DNA from: Halobacillus sp. Nhm2S1
Lineage (GTDB): Bacteria > Bacillota > Bacilli > Bacillales > Halobacillaceae
Length of the DNA: 60,239 nt
Assembly (NCBI RefSeq): GCF_019599545.1
Contig: NZ_JAIEZV010000007.1
Span: 1 to 60,239, forward strand
Direction: 5' to 3'
Part shown: piece by piece, positions 1 to 7,266 of the stretch
Layout of the letters: each line of letters opens with the position of its first letter
Numbering within the stretch: the stretch's first letter is position 1
Notes under the pieces: generated by a model
Told to the model about the DNA's origin: nothing
Seen by the model: the letters and a program-made list of their open reading frames with translations, nothing else
Database searches by the model: none
Program-made: the position numbers and the translations under genes

Positions 1-62
1 CTTGCATGTATTAGGCACGCCGCCAGCGTTCGTCCTGAGCCAGGATCAAACTCTCCATAAAA
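1..62 (-). rRNA. rrs: 16S rRNA, 5' end only
   Basis: The minus strand reads GAGAGTTTGATCCTGGCTCA followed by the universal 5' domain up to the AATACATGCAAG segment, the standard start of bacterial 16S rRNA. Only the first ~60 nt lie in the window; the gene runs off the left edge. The exact 5' end is placed by analogy, about 5 to 8 nt before GAGAGTTTGATC. Confidence 0.97.
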
Positions 63-407
63 GTTAAGTTTGACTTGCTCATTTGCACACCGAATGTGCT
101 TTGTTTCAAATCTCTTCTATAAAAGAAGAAATGTTTTGACGTACTGGTTGGTTCGTTCAGTTTTCAAAGATCAAATGTCTTGCCCGCCGCTTTGTCAGCG
201 ACTTTATTAGTTTATCACTTTCGGTTGTTTGTGTCAACAACTTTTTTGTGATGTTTTTTCTGTGTCGTTTTGGCGACAAGTAATAATTTATCATGTCTGC
301 CTTGCAGTGTCAACAACTTTTTCCGAAATAAATTCTGTTGTTTCGCTGCTTTATTTTGTTTTCCGACAACGTTTAATAATATATCACAGACTAAAAAAGA
401 AAAGCAA
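63..407 (-). promoter_or_regulatory. rrn promoter region with three tandem sigma-A promoters and 16S leader
   Basis: This gene-free stretch drives the 16S gene. Two near-identical promoters are clear on the minus strand: TTGACA (308-313) with a 17-bp spacer and TAAATT (285-290), and TTGACA (232-237) with a 17-bp spacer and TAAACT (209-214). Both -35 boxes sit in a repeated GTTGTTGACAC core. A weaker third one is TTGCTT (402-407), 18 bp, TATATT (378-383). Closer to 16S, at about 155-172, lies a boxA-like antitermination segment (ATCTTTGAAAACTGAAC), usual in Firmicute rrn leaders. Tandem rrn promoters are normal in Bacillus. Confidence 0.8.
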
Positions 408-462
408 TGCCTTTTTTGAAATTCATTAAAAAAAGTTGGTTCAATGAGCAAACATGCATATG

Positions 463-490
463 AAAAGCCCTGATCTACATTCAGGGCTCT
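463..490 (-). terminator. Intrinsic terminator after the small gene
   Basis: An 8-bp perfect stem AGCCCTGA (466-473) pairs with TCAGGGCT (481-488). On the minus strand the stem is followed by a short U run. It lies 48 bp past the stop of the 73-residue gene and in front of the rrn promoters, insulating them. Confidence 0.65.
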
Positions 491-535
491 ATTTTTGACC
501 TATAACATTATTGATAAGCTGAAATGATTATAGCA

Positions 536-757
536 TTAATTTTGCTTCTTCTTCCTGGGCATATACTGTAGACATTCTTCTCTGGTTGCAAATCTGCGGA
601 AGATTTGAAAAAGAACTTCATACCTTTCTTCCATCGCTTTTTTCAGTCCTTGGTCGATTCTGTGGTCTCCGAGGTCAAACGTGATTTCTTCCATTTCTCT
701 CTTTAGTAAGTATTCAATTTCACGACGTTCCTGTTCATTAATCATTAAACCATGCAC
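536..757 (-). CDS. Uncharacterised 73-residue protein
   Basis: I do not recognise a characterised family. The 73-residue product is highly charged (many Glu, Arg, Lys), has no membrane segment or signal peptide, and looks mostly alpha-helical, with a KRKKK-like basic C-terminal tail. The start is GTG at 757: GGAGG lies 9 nt upstream, whereas the in-frame ATG at 745 sits too far away. It is monocistronic, between the divergent pdaB and the rrn promoters, and has its own terminator. The good ribosome binding site and terminator argue for a real gene; a function cannot be assigned from sequence. A small regulatory or sporulation-linked role would be guesswork based only on the neighbours. Confidence 0.7.
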   Translation of the reverse strand: MHGLMINEQERREIEYLLKREMEEITFDLGDHRIDQGLKKAMEERYEVLFQIFRRFATREECLQYMPRKKKQN

Positions 758-875
758 CTTAAAGGACCTCCCTTGAACAACTCTCTATATTTTTACCCTA
801 AATCTTGTGTTTTTAGCATAGGTTGTCCTTTTTTTCATATGTATAGAACATATTGGAAGGAAGGTGAACCGTGCA

Positions 876-1634
876 ATGAGTTTCTACACATGGAAAGCTG
901 AGCGGATGAAACGCTATGGAGTGGTGGTGGCTTTGGCATTTTTTTGTGCCCTCTTCTTGTGGATCGGACAATGGAGTCAACTCCCCGTGTTTTCTAATGA
1001 AGGATCGCCCCGTGCGTTAACACAAGGAAGTGATAAAAATCCGAACGTTGCACTGACATTTAATATAAGCTGGGGAACTGAGAAGGTCCACGATGTGTTG
1101 AAGCAGCTAGAGGCAAATAAAGCCCAGGCAACTTTTTTCGTAAGTGGAGAATGGGCGGAGCGTCACCCCGATATTATTAAGACGATTCATGAGGGAAAAC
1201 ACGAAATTGGAATGATGGGTTATAAATACGAAAGTTACCTTGAACAGAAGCCTGCACAAGTACAACAAGACTTAAACAAAGCAAAGGATGCATTCGGGAA
1301 ATTAGGTTTTGAAGAGATCAAATGGATCCGACCTCCTCATGGTCATATGGATAAAGAGGTCTTAAAAGTCATTGAAAACGAGGGATTGCAAGCGGTTCAA
1401 TGGAGTATCAACCCTAGAGACTGGGAGAATCCAGGAACCAATACCATCATAGATACCGTCCTGAATGAGGGTTCTGAAGGAGATATCATTTTGATGCACG
1501 CTTCTGACTCAGTGAAGCAGACAGCGAAAGCACTTGAGGTGATCTTACCCGGTTTGAAACAAAAAGGACTGAAATTTGTAAGTATTACAGAGCTGGTTAG
1601 TGGCACAGAATCAGAAACCACACAAGTTGAATAA
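876..1634 (+). CDS. pdaB: PdaB, sporulation polysaccharide deacetylase-family protein
   Basis: A NodB-fold protein with an N-terminal membrane anchor (about residues 14-32) and an exported catalytic domain. PdaB is needed late in sporulation to keep spore cortex muropeptides and dormancy in B. subtilis. Motif 1 reads TFNISWG (Asn at codon 1062-1064), motif 3 RPPHG, motif 4 DWENPG and motif 5 ILMHAS; the motif 2 metal-binding H-x3-H is absent (GMMGYKYESY). Loss of the motif 2 histidines is usual in PdaB as I know it; Asn in motif 1 further questions zinc-dependent catalysis. I chose ATG 876 because AAGGAAGGTGA lies 8 nt upstream; GTG 864 falls inside that site. It is one of two plus-strand genes and converges with kbaA. 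Confidence 0.9.
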   Translation: MSFYTWKAERMKRYGVVVALAFFCALFLWIGQWSQLPVFSNEGSPRALTQGSDKNPNVALTFNISWGTEKVHDVLKQLEANKAQATFFVSGEWAERHPDIIKTIHEGKHEIGMMGYKYESYLEQKPAQVQQDLNKAKDAFGKLGFEEIKWIRPPHGHMDKEVLKVIENEGLQAVQWSINPRDWENPGTNTIIDTVLNEGSEGDIILMHASDSVKQTAKALEVILPGLKQKGLKFVSITELVSGTESETTQVE

Positions 1635-1639
1635 TGCTT

Positions 1640-1680
1640 AAAAAACAACCACCGCTTTTTTTAGGCGGTGGTTGTTTTTT
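1640..1680. terminator. Bidirectional terminator between pdaB and kbaA
   Basis: The 10-bp stem CAACCACCGC (1646-1655) and GCGGTGGTTG (1665-1674) is flanked by an A run on the left and a T run on the right, so it serves both pdaB (plus) and kbaA (minus). The A/T flanks overlap the last codons of kbaA. Confidence 0.9.
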
Positions 1681-2278
1681 AAGCAGCTTTTTCAGATGGT
1701 TTTGTTATACGGTGAAGTAAAATGAGTTGATAGGCATTACAGATAAACAAAGGAATAATCATCAACCACACATAATCACTGCCCTGAGCCCTTAAAGCAG
1801 GGACCCATTCTACACTCGTGACTACGACCATAAAGAATAGTGCAGGAATAAACGCGTGCCACTTCGTTTCCTTTGCTTTTATGTAAGCAACGACCACGGA
1901 AAGACCAAGCAGACCTAAGGCTGTCCATAAAAATGGCCAGATCGATGCGCCTTCTGCTGCTTGATATCTAAAGTACACAAGATCAAATAGTGTAAAAGCG
2001 ATTAAGAAGAGCTGGACAGGGACCCACAAAGAACGGAAAATTCCCTTCCCGAACTGATTGACTGTCAGGTAGGCGAAGAACCCCATTTGACTAATAATGC
2101 TGAATATAAACCCAAGACCTGCAAAAAATAACAATAAGCCAAAGAGCTCAAAGAGTTGGAAGGGCTTCAGCACTTCAGCATATGAATCATATTTAAAAAC
2201 AAAACTGATGATCAACGTCGTCAAACCGCCAATCCATAAGGTCGTTAAAAACAACCTGACCCATTTACGACTATTCAC
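1679..2278 (-). CDS. kbaA: KbaA, KinB-signalling activation membrane protein
   Basis: The product is a multi-pass membrane protein with about six hydrophobic segments (first at residues 8-30). It matches KbaA in length (199 residues from the chosen start; about 198 in B. subtilis) and in its gerD-kbaA-pdaB neighbourhood. In B. subtilis KbaA activates the KinB branch of the Spo0A phosphorelay; the mechanism is not evident here. The start is taken as GTG 2278, giving MNSRKWVRL, because a GGGGG ribosome binding site sits 7 nt upstream; an ATG at 2314 has no such site. It is divergent from gerD and convergent with pdaB, sharing the downstream terminator. Confidence 0.85.
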   Translation of the reverse strand: MNSRKWVRLFLTTLWIGGLTTLIISFVFKYDSYAEVLKPFQLFELFGLLLFFAGLGFIFSIISQMGFFAYLTVNQFGKGIFRSLWVPVQLFLIAFTLFDLVYFRYQAAEGASIWPFLWTALGLLGLSVVVAYIKAKETKWHAFIPALFFMVVVTSVEWVPALRAQGSDYVWLMIIPLFICNAYQLILLHRITKPSEKAA

Positions 2279-2354
2279 GGAATTTCCCCCTATATATACA
2301 AAAGACTTTTCCACCGTATTTTACCACGAAGTCGAGCTTTTTTCCTCCGGTCTT

Positions 2355-2385
2355 CGTATAAATTCTCCCGAATCGCAGATAGTAA
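2355..2385 (+). promoter_or_regulatory. Candidate sigma-G promoter of gerD
   Basis: CGTATA (2355-2360), a 17-bp spacer and GATAGTAA (2378-2385) resemble the forespore sigma-G consensus (GNATA, 17-18 bp, CATNNTA) with one mismatch in the -10. gerD is a sigma-G gene in B. subtilis, so the placement fits. No good sigma-A hexamers are seen here. Confidence 0.4.
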
Positions 2386-2419
2386 ACGTAAGGAGAACTT
2401 AAGAAAGGGGACATGCAAA

Positions 2420-3067
2420 ATGTCCAAACTCCGATTCTTATGTCCCGTCCTGCTCCTTGTACTACTGGCTGCTTGCAGCGGCGCTTCCAGTGCAAGTGAA
2501 CAGACGGATTATGATACAACGAAAAAAATGATCGTTGATATTCTGAAATCGGACGACGGGAAGAAAGCAATGACTGAAGTCCTTTCTGATGAGAAAATGC
2601 AGCAACAGATGGCCCTTGAGTCAGAAGTTGTATCGCAGGCAGTCCAAAAGACACTGGTATCTGAAGAAGGAAAAGCTTTTTGGAGTAAATTGTTCTCCGA
2701 TCCGAAGTTCGTCCAAGAGTTCAGCAAAGTCCTTGAAGATCAGCAGAAAAAGCTGATGAAAGGATTAATGAAAGATGCCGAGTACCAAAAATTGATGATT
2801 GAGCTTTATAAAAACCCTGAAATGATGAAGGAAATGGTCACCGTCATGGAAGGGCAGCAATTCCGTGCGCACCTGCAAAAAACAATTGAAGAAACATTGA
2901 ACAGCCCTGTTTTCCAAGCGAAAATGAGTGAGACCTTATTGAAAGCAGCGGAAAAAATGCAGAGTGGTGGCGGAGAGAAATCTGATTCTTCCGGTGAAGG
3001 TGGAGGAAGTAGCAGCGAAGAACAATCTGGCGGTGGCAGCAGTGGTGAAGGCGAAAAAAGTCAGTAA
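2420..3067 (+). CDS. gerD: GerD, spore germination lipoprotein
   Basis: GerD is an inner spore membrane lipoprotein that clusters germinant receptors (the germinosome). The sequence shows a signal peptide with a lipobox LLAAC (modified Cys at about residue 19), then a long helical region rich in repeated KM.E/V blocks (residues 35-175), and a low-complexity Gly/Ser/Glu tail (about residues 180-215). The tail makes the protein longer than the ~185 residues I recall for B. subtilis GerD. A GGGG site lies 9 nt before the ATG. Expression is probably forespore-specific from the candidate sigma-G promoter just upstream. Divergent from kbaA and convergent with salA. Confidence 0.9.
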   Translation: MSKLRFLCPVLLLVLLAACSGASSASEQTDYDTTKKMIVDILKSDDGKKAMTEVLSDEKMQQQMALESEVVSQAVQKTLVSEEGKAFWSKLFSDPKFVQEFSKVLEDQQKKLMKGLMKDAEYQKLMIELYKNPEMMKEMVTVMEGQQFRAHLQKTIEETLNSPVFQAKMSETLLKAAEKMQSGGGEKSDSSGEGGGSSSEEQSGGGSSGEGEKSQ

Positions 3068-3080
3068 GGCTGACCACAAG

Positions 3081-3118
3081 CCAAAAAAACACGCACTTCT
3101 TTGAGAAGTGCGTGTTTT
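3081..3118. terminator. Bidirectional terminator between gerD and salA
   Basis: A 15-bp perfect stem AAAACACGCACTTCT (3086-3100) and its complement (3104-3118) with a 3-nt loop, flanked by A and T runs, sits between the convergent gerD and salA. Confidence 0.93.
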
Positions 3119-3122
3119 AGTA

Positions 3123-4175
3123 TTAATACTTATCGATTACTTTTGCAGCCATATTACGGTAAATAACACCGATTGGATGATCTGCCTGGTAGACAGATGG
3201 CGCGAAAACGTCCTCTTCTTCGTACGGCTGTTGAAGCGGCACATGCCCAAGTACTCCAGTCTGCAGAGTTTCTGCGAGCTTCACACCGCCTCCTCTACCG
3301 AAGACGAACTCTTTGTTCCCTGTCTCTTTACTTTCAAAATAAGCCATATTTTCAACGACACCAAGAATTTCATGTTCCGTTTTCAGAGCCATTTGCCCTG
3401 CCCGTGCAGCTACAAAAGCGGCCGTCGGGTGCGGAGTCGTGACGATGATTTCTTTAGAAGACGGAAGCATCGAGTGTACATCCAATGCCACATCCCCCGT
3501 TCCTGGCGGCAGATCAAGAAGCAGATAATCGAGGTCGCCCCATTCTACTTCTTTGAAAAAGCTCGTCAGCATTTTACCGAGCATAGGTCCACGCCAGATG
3601 ATTGGAGAGTTATCTTCCACAAAGAAGCCCATCGATACAAGCTTGACTCCGAATCGCTCGACAGGAATAATCTTCTCCCCGCGTACGACCGGCCGTTCTT
3701 CTACACCCATCATATCCGGCACACTGAATCCGTAAATATCCGCGTCAATGATGCCAACTTTCTTACCAAGGCGTGTCAAGGCTACAGCAAGGTTAACAGT
3801 GACCGTAGATTTTCCTACGCCACCCTTACCACTCGCAATGGAGATGAATTTCGTCCCTGTATTTCCACCTAGAAGAGAAGCTTCTTGATCCTGCTCCGCT
3901 TCTGGTTGGAATCTTTGAATCACTTCATCTGGAAGCTGATCGAAACGTAAGCCGACCGTTGCCGCTCCACCACTTTTCAGCGCATTGACAATTTTCTGCT
4001 GCAATTCCATTTGTTCAGCCGTGTTTGTCTTTCCGATCAAGATCTTTACGCTGACGTGATTTTTTTCTTCCTTAATTTTTATCTCTTCAACTCCACCGGT
4101 TTCTTCCAACGTTTTATGTAAAAACGGGTCTTCGATTGAATGGAGGATTTCTAGTACTTTTCCTTCTGTCAACAA
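3123..4175 (-). CDS. salA: SalA, Mrp/NBP35-family P-loop ATPase
   Basis: The 350-residue protein has an N-terminal DUF59/MIP18-like domain (residues 1-90) and a MinD/Mrp ATPase domain with a deviant Walker A GKGGVGKST (residues 116-124) and IIDADIYG. Family members are iron-sulphur carrier or regulatory ATPases; in B. subtilis SalA (YbaL) represses scoC and so indirectly raises exoprotease expression. The start is TTG 4175 after AAGGATGGTGA; the nearby GTG is out of frame. Order gerD-salA-cwlD matches B. subtilis. Whether it acts as a transcription regulator or Fe-S carrier here cannot be told. Confidence 0.9.
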   Translation of the reverse strand: MLTEGKVLEILHSIEDPFLHKTLEETGGVEEIKIKEEKNHVSVKILIGKTNTAEQMELQQKIVNALKSGGAATVGLRFDQLPDEVIQRFQPEAEQDQEASLLGGNTGTKFISIASGKGGVGKSTVTVNLAVALTRLGKKVGIIDADIYGFSVPDMMGVEERPVVRGEKIIPVERFGVKLVSMGFFVEDNSPIIWRGPMLGKMLTSFFKEVEWGDLDYLLLDLPPGTGDVALDVHSMLPSSKEIIVTTPHPTAAFVAARAGQMALKTEHEILGVVENMAYFESKETGNKEFVFGRGGGVKLAETLQTGVLGHVPLQQPYEEEDVFAPSVYQADHPIGVIYRNMAAKVIDKY

Positions 4176-4200
4176 GCCGGTTCACCATCCTTAGAAATAT

Positions 4201-4233
4201 GTTTCACTATGGCTAGTATAACATATATGAAAC
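4201..4233 (-). promoter_or_regulatory. salA promoter with extended -10
   Basis: On the minus strand TGTTATACT (4215-4223) is an extended -10 (TGnTATACT) 40 bp before the TTG start; the -35 is poor, as expected for that promoter class. A 6-bp inverted repeat GTTTCA (4201-4206) / TGAAAC (4228-4233) brackets it and could be an operator. Confidence 0.5.
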
Positions 4234-4256
4234 GCTTTCTAAGTGATTTGCTTCAA

Positions 4257-4982
4257 TCAGTCTTCAGAAGGCAGCTCTCTTTCTGTGACATAGCGGAGCA
4301 CTCCTTGATAGATGGACGCTGACATTTTTCTTTGGTAGTCATTATCCTTTAACAATTCCCGCTCCCCTGGGTTTGATAAAAATCCAGCTTCCACTAAAAC
4401 CCCCGGGGCTTTTGCGTGCTTTAGAATATAGATACTGGACAAACCAAAAGCTCCCCGATCCGTGTTCCCTATATTCTCTTTGATTTCAGATTGAATAAAC
4501 TTGGCCAAAGTTTTACTTTCCTCGTTCTTTGGATAATAAAAGGTCTGGGCCCCGCTCCATTTTTCAGATGGAATCGCATTCAGATGTAAACTGATGTATA
4601 AATCCGCTTCCTTTTCTTCGATGTACTGTACTCTGTTCCTGACATCTTCCGCCTGCCTGCGCCGCGCTCTTTCTGCTTCGTCGGATGCAAGGTCATTGTC
4701 ATCATCACGGGTGAGATACACGAGTGCTCCTCCTTGCTGCAAATAATCACGAAGGTACTCAGCCATTTGCAAAGTAATGACTTTCTCTTCCGTACCATCT
4801 TTGCCAGAAGCACCAGCATCAGGTCCTCCATGCCCTGGATCCAGTACAATCACTTTCCCGGACAGAGGAGATGACCATACCGTCCACGCATCCTTCGCTT
4901 CCTGAATCGGATAGGACACAGCGCACACCAGTACAATGATCCCTGCTAACCATAAAAATGTCTTCAACCTAGGTTTTCGCAT
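4257..4982 (-). CDS. cwlD: CwlD, N-acetylmuramoyl-L-alanine amidase of spore cortex
   Basis: CwlD cleaves the peptide from muramic acid as the first step of muramic-delta-lactam formation in spore cortex, which germination lytic enzymes later recognise. It has an N-terminal signal/anchor (residues 8-24) and an Amidase_3 domain with the expected zinc/catalytic residues: H51 in DPGHGG, Glu65/66, H133 in SLHLNA and E198 in VEAGFLSN. Length 241 residues fits the family (about 237). The GGGAG site is 8 nt before the ATG. It carries a good sigma-E type promoter directly upstream, consistent with mother-cell expression. Confidence 0.93.
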   Translation of the reverse strand: MRKPRLKTFLWLAGIIVLVCAVSYPIQEAKDAWTVWSSPLSGKVIVLDPGHGGPDAGASGKDGTEEKVITLQMAEYLRDYLQQGGALVYLTRDDDNDLASDEAERARRRQAEDVRNRVQYIEEKEADLYISLHLNAIPSEKWSGAQTFYYPKNEESKTLAKFIQSEIKENIGNTDRGAFGLSSIYILKHAKAPGVLVEAGFLSNPGERELLKDNDYQRKMSASIYQGVLRYVTERELPSED

Positions 4983-5014
4983 GCCTCACACTCCCTTATA
5001 CTCCTCCCTTTTTC

Positions 5015-5043
5015 ACTATATGGGACAGGGTGGACAAATATGA
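5015..5043 (-). promoter_or_regulatory. Sigma-E promoter of cwlD
   Basis: TCATATT (5037-5043), a 14-bp spacer and CATATAGT (5015-5022) on the minus strand match the mother-cell sigma-E consensus (KMATATT, 14 bp, CATACAMT). cwlD is known to be under sigma-E in B. subtilis. Confidence 0.65.
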
Positions 5044-5101
5044 GAAAGCATAAGGTAGCTTTTTTCAGCAAGGGGAAAGGCTCTCAAACCTTGTTTTCAT
5101 T

Positions 5102-5950
5102 TTAGACAAGCAGCCTGATGCGATTCTTTGAAGGGTCTAAGGTGTAAATCACCCCTTCATGTTCATCGACAGCAGCCCCCATTCGCCGGATTCTATCCAT
5201 CGCTTCTTTCCTAGAGTGGTCCTGAGGAAAATGAATATCAAACCATTTCAACCCTGCTTCCTGATCCCCTGCAGGCGGGGCATCGGCACCCTTCCATGTG
5301 TTGAGGCCGATATGGTGATGATAGTTAGCCGATGATATAAACAAGGCCTCACCACCGAGCCTGCTTACTAAATCGAATCCTAAACCTTCACAATAAAATT
5401 GCTTCGCTTTTTCAAGATCGGAGACATGGAGATGTATATGTCCCATCACCGTCCGATCCGGAAGCCCCATCCACCCGGCGTTGGTTTCAAAGCGAAACAA
5501 CTCCTCAATATCCAATGGGTCAACCGCCATCTTCACCTCACTCCCGAACCATTCCCATAGTGATGAGGGGCGATCGATATATACTTCAATGCCATTACCA
5601 TCAGGATCCGAAAAGTAGATCGCTTCACTAACGAGATGATCTGCCGACGCTACCTGGATGTTATTCCTGGTCAAGTGTTTGACCAAATCGGCAAGGTCTG
5701 CCTTTTCCGGCAGAAGAAGAGCAAAGTGATACAACCCTGTTGCTTTTCTGTTTGGTGGTTTAACATCCTTATCCTCTTCAAGGACGAGAAGCGGCCTTTC
5801 TTCCCCTGCACTTAAATAAACAGCACCATCGGACTGATTCCATATTTGAAACCCGATCATGTTTGTATAAAACTTTATGGATTGCTTCAGATCCATGACC
5901 CTCAAAGTGACCTGTGTGACATGGGTGTTTTCTTTTTCATGAAAAAGCAT
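5102..5950 (-). CDS. Two-domain VOC (glyoxalase/extradiol dioxygenase) protein, CatE-like
   Basis: The 282-residue protein contains two vicinal-oxygen-chelate modules: residues 9-125 (start THVTQVTLRVMDL, end DPDGNGIEVYID) and 168-280 (start MGHIHLHVSDL). Length and arrangement resemble CatE/YfiE-type catechol 2,3-dioxygenases. Candidate metal ligands are the His of GHIHLHV (about residue 170) and the His of HHHIGLN (about 220); the usual final Glu is not obvious, as the protein ends with NRIRLLV. Substrate cannot be assigned. Start ATG is preceded by GGAGG at 7 nt. In B. subtilis this position holds other genes (ybaJ/ybaK), so this is a lineage-specific insertion beside cwlD. Confidence 0.75.
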   Translation of the reverse strand: MLFHEKENTHVTQVTLRVMDLKQSIKFYTNMIGFQIWNQSDGAVYLSAGEERPLLVLEEDKDVKPPNRKATGLYHFALLLPEKADLADLVKHLTRNNIQVASADHLVSEAIYFSDPDGNGIEVYIDRPSSLWEWFGSEVKMAVDPLDIEELFRFETNAGWMGLPDRTVMGHIHLHVSDLEKAKQFYCEGLGFDLVSRLGGEALFISSANYHHHIGLNTWKGADAPPAGDQEAGLKWFDIHFPQDHSRKEAMDRIRRMGAAVDEHEGVIYTLDPSKNRIRLLV

Positions 5951-6030
5951 GTGAACCCCTCCATACGGATATCTTTTCCCTCAGTATATCGGAATAGGAA
6001 TTCTGCAGGTATTCATATGCTTTTAAGCAT

Positions 6031-6112
6031 GCCTGACCCCGGTTTTGCTTTCATTGGCGCCAGGCACCTATCCGCGAGATTCAGTGTCTGGCACCATGTG
6101 TCCGACACCACC
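6031..6112. repeat. Cluster of GTGTC-GACACC type short palindromic repeats
   Basis: Three related imperfect palindromes lie in tandem in the gap before the VOC gene: GGCGCCAGGCACC (6056-6068), GTGTCTGGCACC (6084-6095) and GTGTCCGACACC (6098-6109), plus a partial one at 6031-6041 (GCCTGACCCCG). Such GGTGTCTGGCACC-like units are scattered in intergenic regions of many Bacillaceae genomes. Copy number in this genome cannot be judged from one window. Confidence 0.6.
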
Positions 6113-6150
6113 TGTCAGCAACCAAAGTCATGACCATGAGCTAAACGCAC

Positions 6151-6189
6151 AAAAAAAGACTCCCAACCGAGTCGGTTGAGAGTCTTTTG
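6151..6189 (-). terminator. Terminator of rplM-rpsI
   Basis: On the minus strand AAGACTC and CAACC arms pair with GGTTG and GAGTCTT (with one bulged base), followed by a 7-nt U run (the A run at 6151-6157). It lies 12 bp after the rpsI stop. Confidence 0.88.
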
Positions 6190-6201
6190 TATAAGCATCG
6201 A

Positions 6202-6594
6202 TTAACGCTTGGAGAATTGTGGAGCGCGACGTGCACCTTTAAGACCGTATTTCTTACGCTCTTTCATACGTGCGTCACGAGTCAATAGACCAGCGCGCTT
6301 CAATGGTGTACGGTATTCAGGATCCGCTTGTAACAATGCACGAGCGATTCCGTGACGGATTGCACCTGCTTGTCCTGTGAATCCACCGCCATCTACGTTT
6401 ACATATACATCATAGTTACCTTCAGTTTCTGTAACAGCTAGAGGCTGTTTCAGAATCATACGAAGAGTTTCATATGGGAAAAAGTCTTCAGCATCACGTT
6501 TGTTTACTACTACACGACCAGTTCCTGGAACAAGACGTACACGAGCTGTTGAGCTCTTACGACGACCAGTACCTGAGTATTGTACTTGTGCCAC
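6202..6594 (-). CDS. rpsI: 30S ribosomal protein S9
   Basis: S9 binds the head of the 30S subunit; its C-terminal tail contacts P-site tRNA. The 130-residue sequence has the family start [15 protein letters not shown] and the invariant C-terminal APQFSKR ending in Lys-Arg. It is the second gene of the rplM-rpsI pair, 18 bp downstream of rplM, with a strong AGGAGG site and its own terminator after the stop. Confidence 0.98.
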   Translation of the reverse strand: MAQVQYSGTGRRKSSTARVRLVPGTGRVVVNKRDAEDFFPYETLRMILKQPLAVTETEGNYDVYVNVDGGGFTGQAGAIRHGIARALLQADPEYRTPLKRAGLLTRDARMKERKKYGLKGARRAPQFSKR

Positions 6595-6612
6595 TAAGAT
6601 TACCTCCTTTGA

Positions 6613-7050
6613 TTATCCGCGAAGTTCGTAAACTTCTGGTTTTTGTGCTTCATGCTTGTGGTCCGCACCAGCGTAAACATGAAGTTTCTTGCCCATCTTA
6701 CGTCCAAGACTTCCTTTTGGAAGCATCCCTTTAACAGCAAGTTCTAGCATTTGCTCAGGGTATTTCGTACGCATTTCGTTAGCCGTACGGGATTTCAAAC
6801 CACCTACGTGGTTAGAGTGACGATAATAGATCTTATCGTTGATTTTGTTACCTGTAAGTTGGATCTCACCAGCATTGATGATGATGACGTGGTCACCTGT
6901 GTCAACGTGTGGTGTGTATGTTGGTTTATTTTTACCGCGAAGGATCGCAGCAACTTCGCTCGCTAAACGGCCGAGTGTTTGCCCTGCAGCATCCACAACA
7001 TACCATTTACGTTCAACGTTGTTTTCATTTGCCATGAAAGTTGTGCGCAT
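6613..7050 (-). CDS. rplM: 50S ribosomal protein L13
   Basis: L13 is an early-assembly 23S rRNA-binding protein. At 145 residues it equals B. subtilis L13, with the typical [16 protein letters not shown] start, [10 protein letters not shown] and [10 protein letters not shown] motifs. It heads a two-gene operon with rpsI behind a strong promoter and a ~115-nt leader that probably carries the L13 autoregulatory element. Confidence 0.98.
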   Translation of the reverse strand: MRTTFMANENNVERKWYVVDAAGQTLGRLASEVAAILRGKNKPTYTPHVDTGDHVIIINAGEIQLTGNKINDKIYYRHSNHVGGLKSRTANEMRTKYPEQMLELAVKGMLPKGSLGRKMGKKLHVYAGADHKHEAQKPEVYELRG

Positions 7051-7165
7051 ATCGGTTTCCCTCCTGAAATGTTTGATTTCTCATAGACTTCGTTACTACT
7101 TTATCATTTATCTCGAATACGATTAGTTTTCCGGGGCTAACCGTGGTACAGAAATAAAATGCCAT
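7051..7165 (-). ncRNA. rplM leader, candidate L13 regulatory RNA
   Basis: The leader between the rplM promoter and start codon is ~115 nt and holds a hairpin whose arms are GGTTAG (7137-7142) and CTAATC (7121-7126). L13 leader motifs are known upstream of rplM in Firmicutes. I infer the identity from position and structure, not from a covariance match. Confidence 0.5.
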
Positions 7166-7170
7166 AGAAT

Positions 7171-7200
7171 ATAATATAACACCTTGTAACTATATGTCAA
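7171..7200 (-). promoter_or_regulatory. Sigma-A promoter of rplM-rpsI
   Basis: A perfect TTGACA (7195-7200) faces TATTAT (7171-7176, 18-bp spacer) or TATATT (7173-7178, 16-bp spacer) on the minus strand, about 120 bp before rplM. Confidence 0.8.
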
Positions 7201-7266
7201 GGGCATGCACACCTGGATTCGTTGTTTTTTTAAAAAGAGTTCCTCATTTTCGGGGTCCAACCCCAA

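Noticed and set aside
820-850. Sigma-G promoter for pdaB (AGCATA and CATATGTA).
   Set aside because: The spacer is only 15 bp and the -10 poor, so I could not support it.
864-875. GTG 864 as pdaB start.
   Set aside because: It lies within the AAGGAAGGTGA ribosome binding site that serves ATG 876.
3108-3872. Long 254-codon plus-strand frame.
   Set aside because: It is antisense to salA, has no ribosome binding site and no recognisable domain; salA is clearly the real gene.
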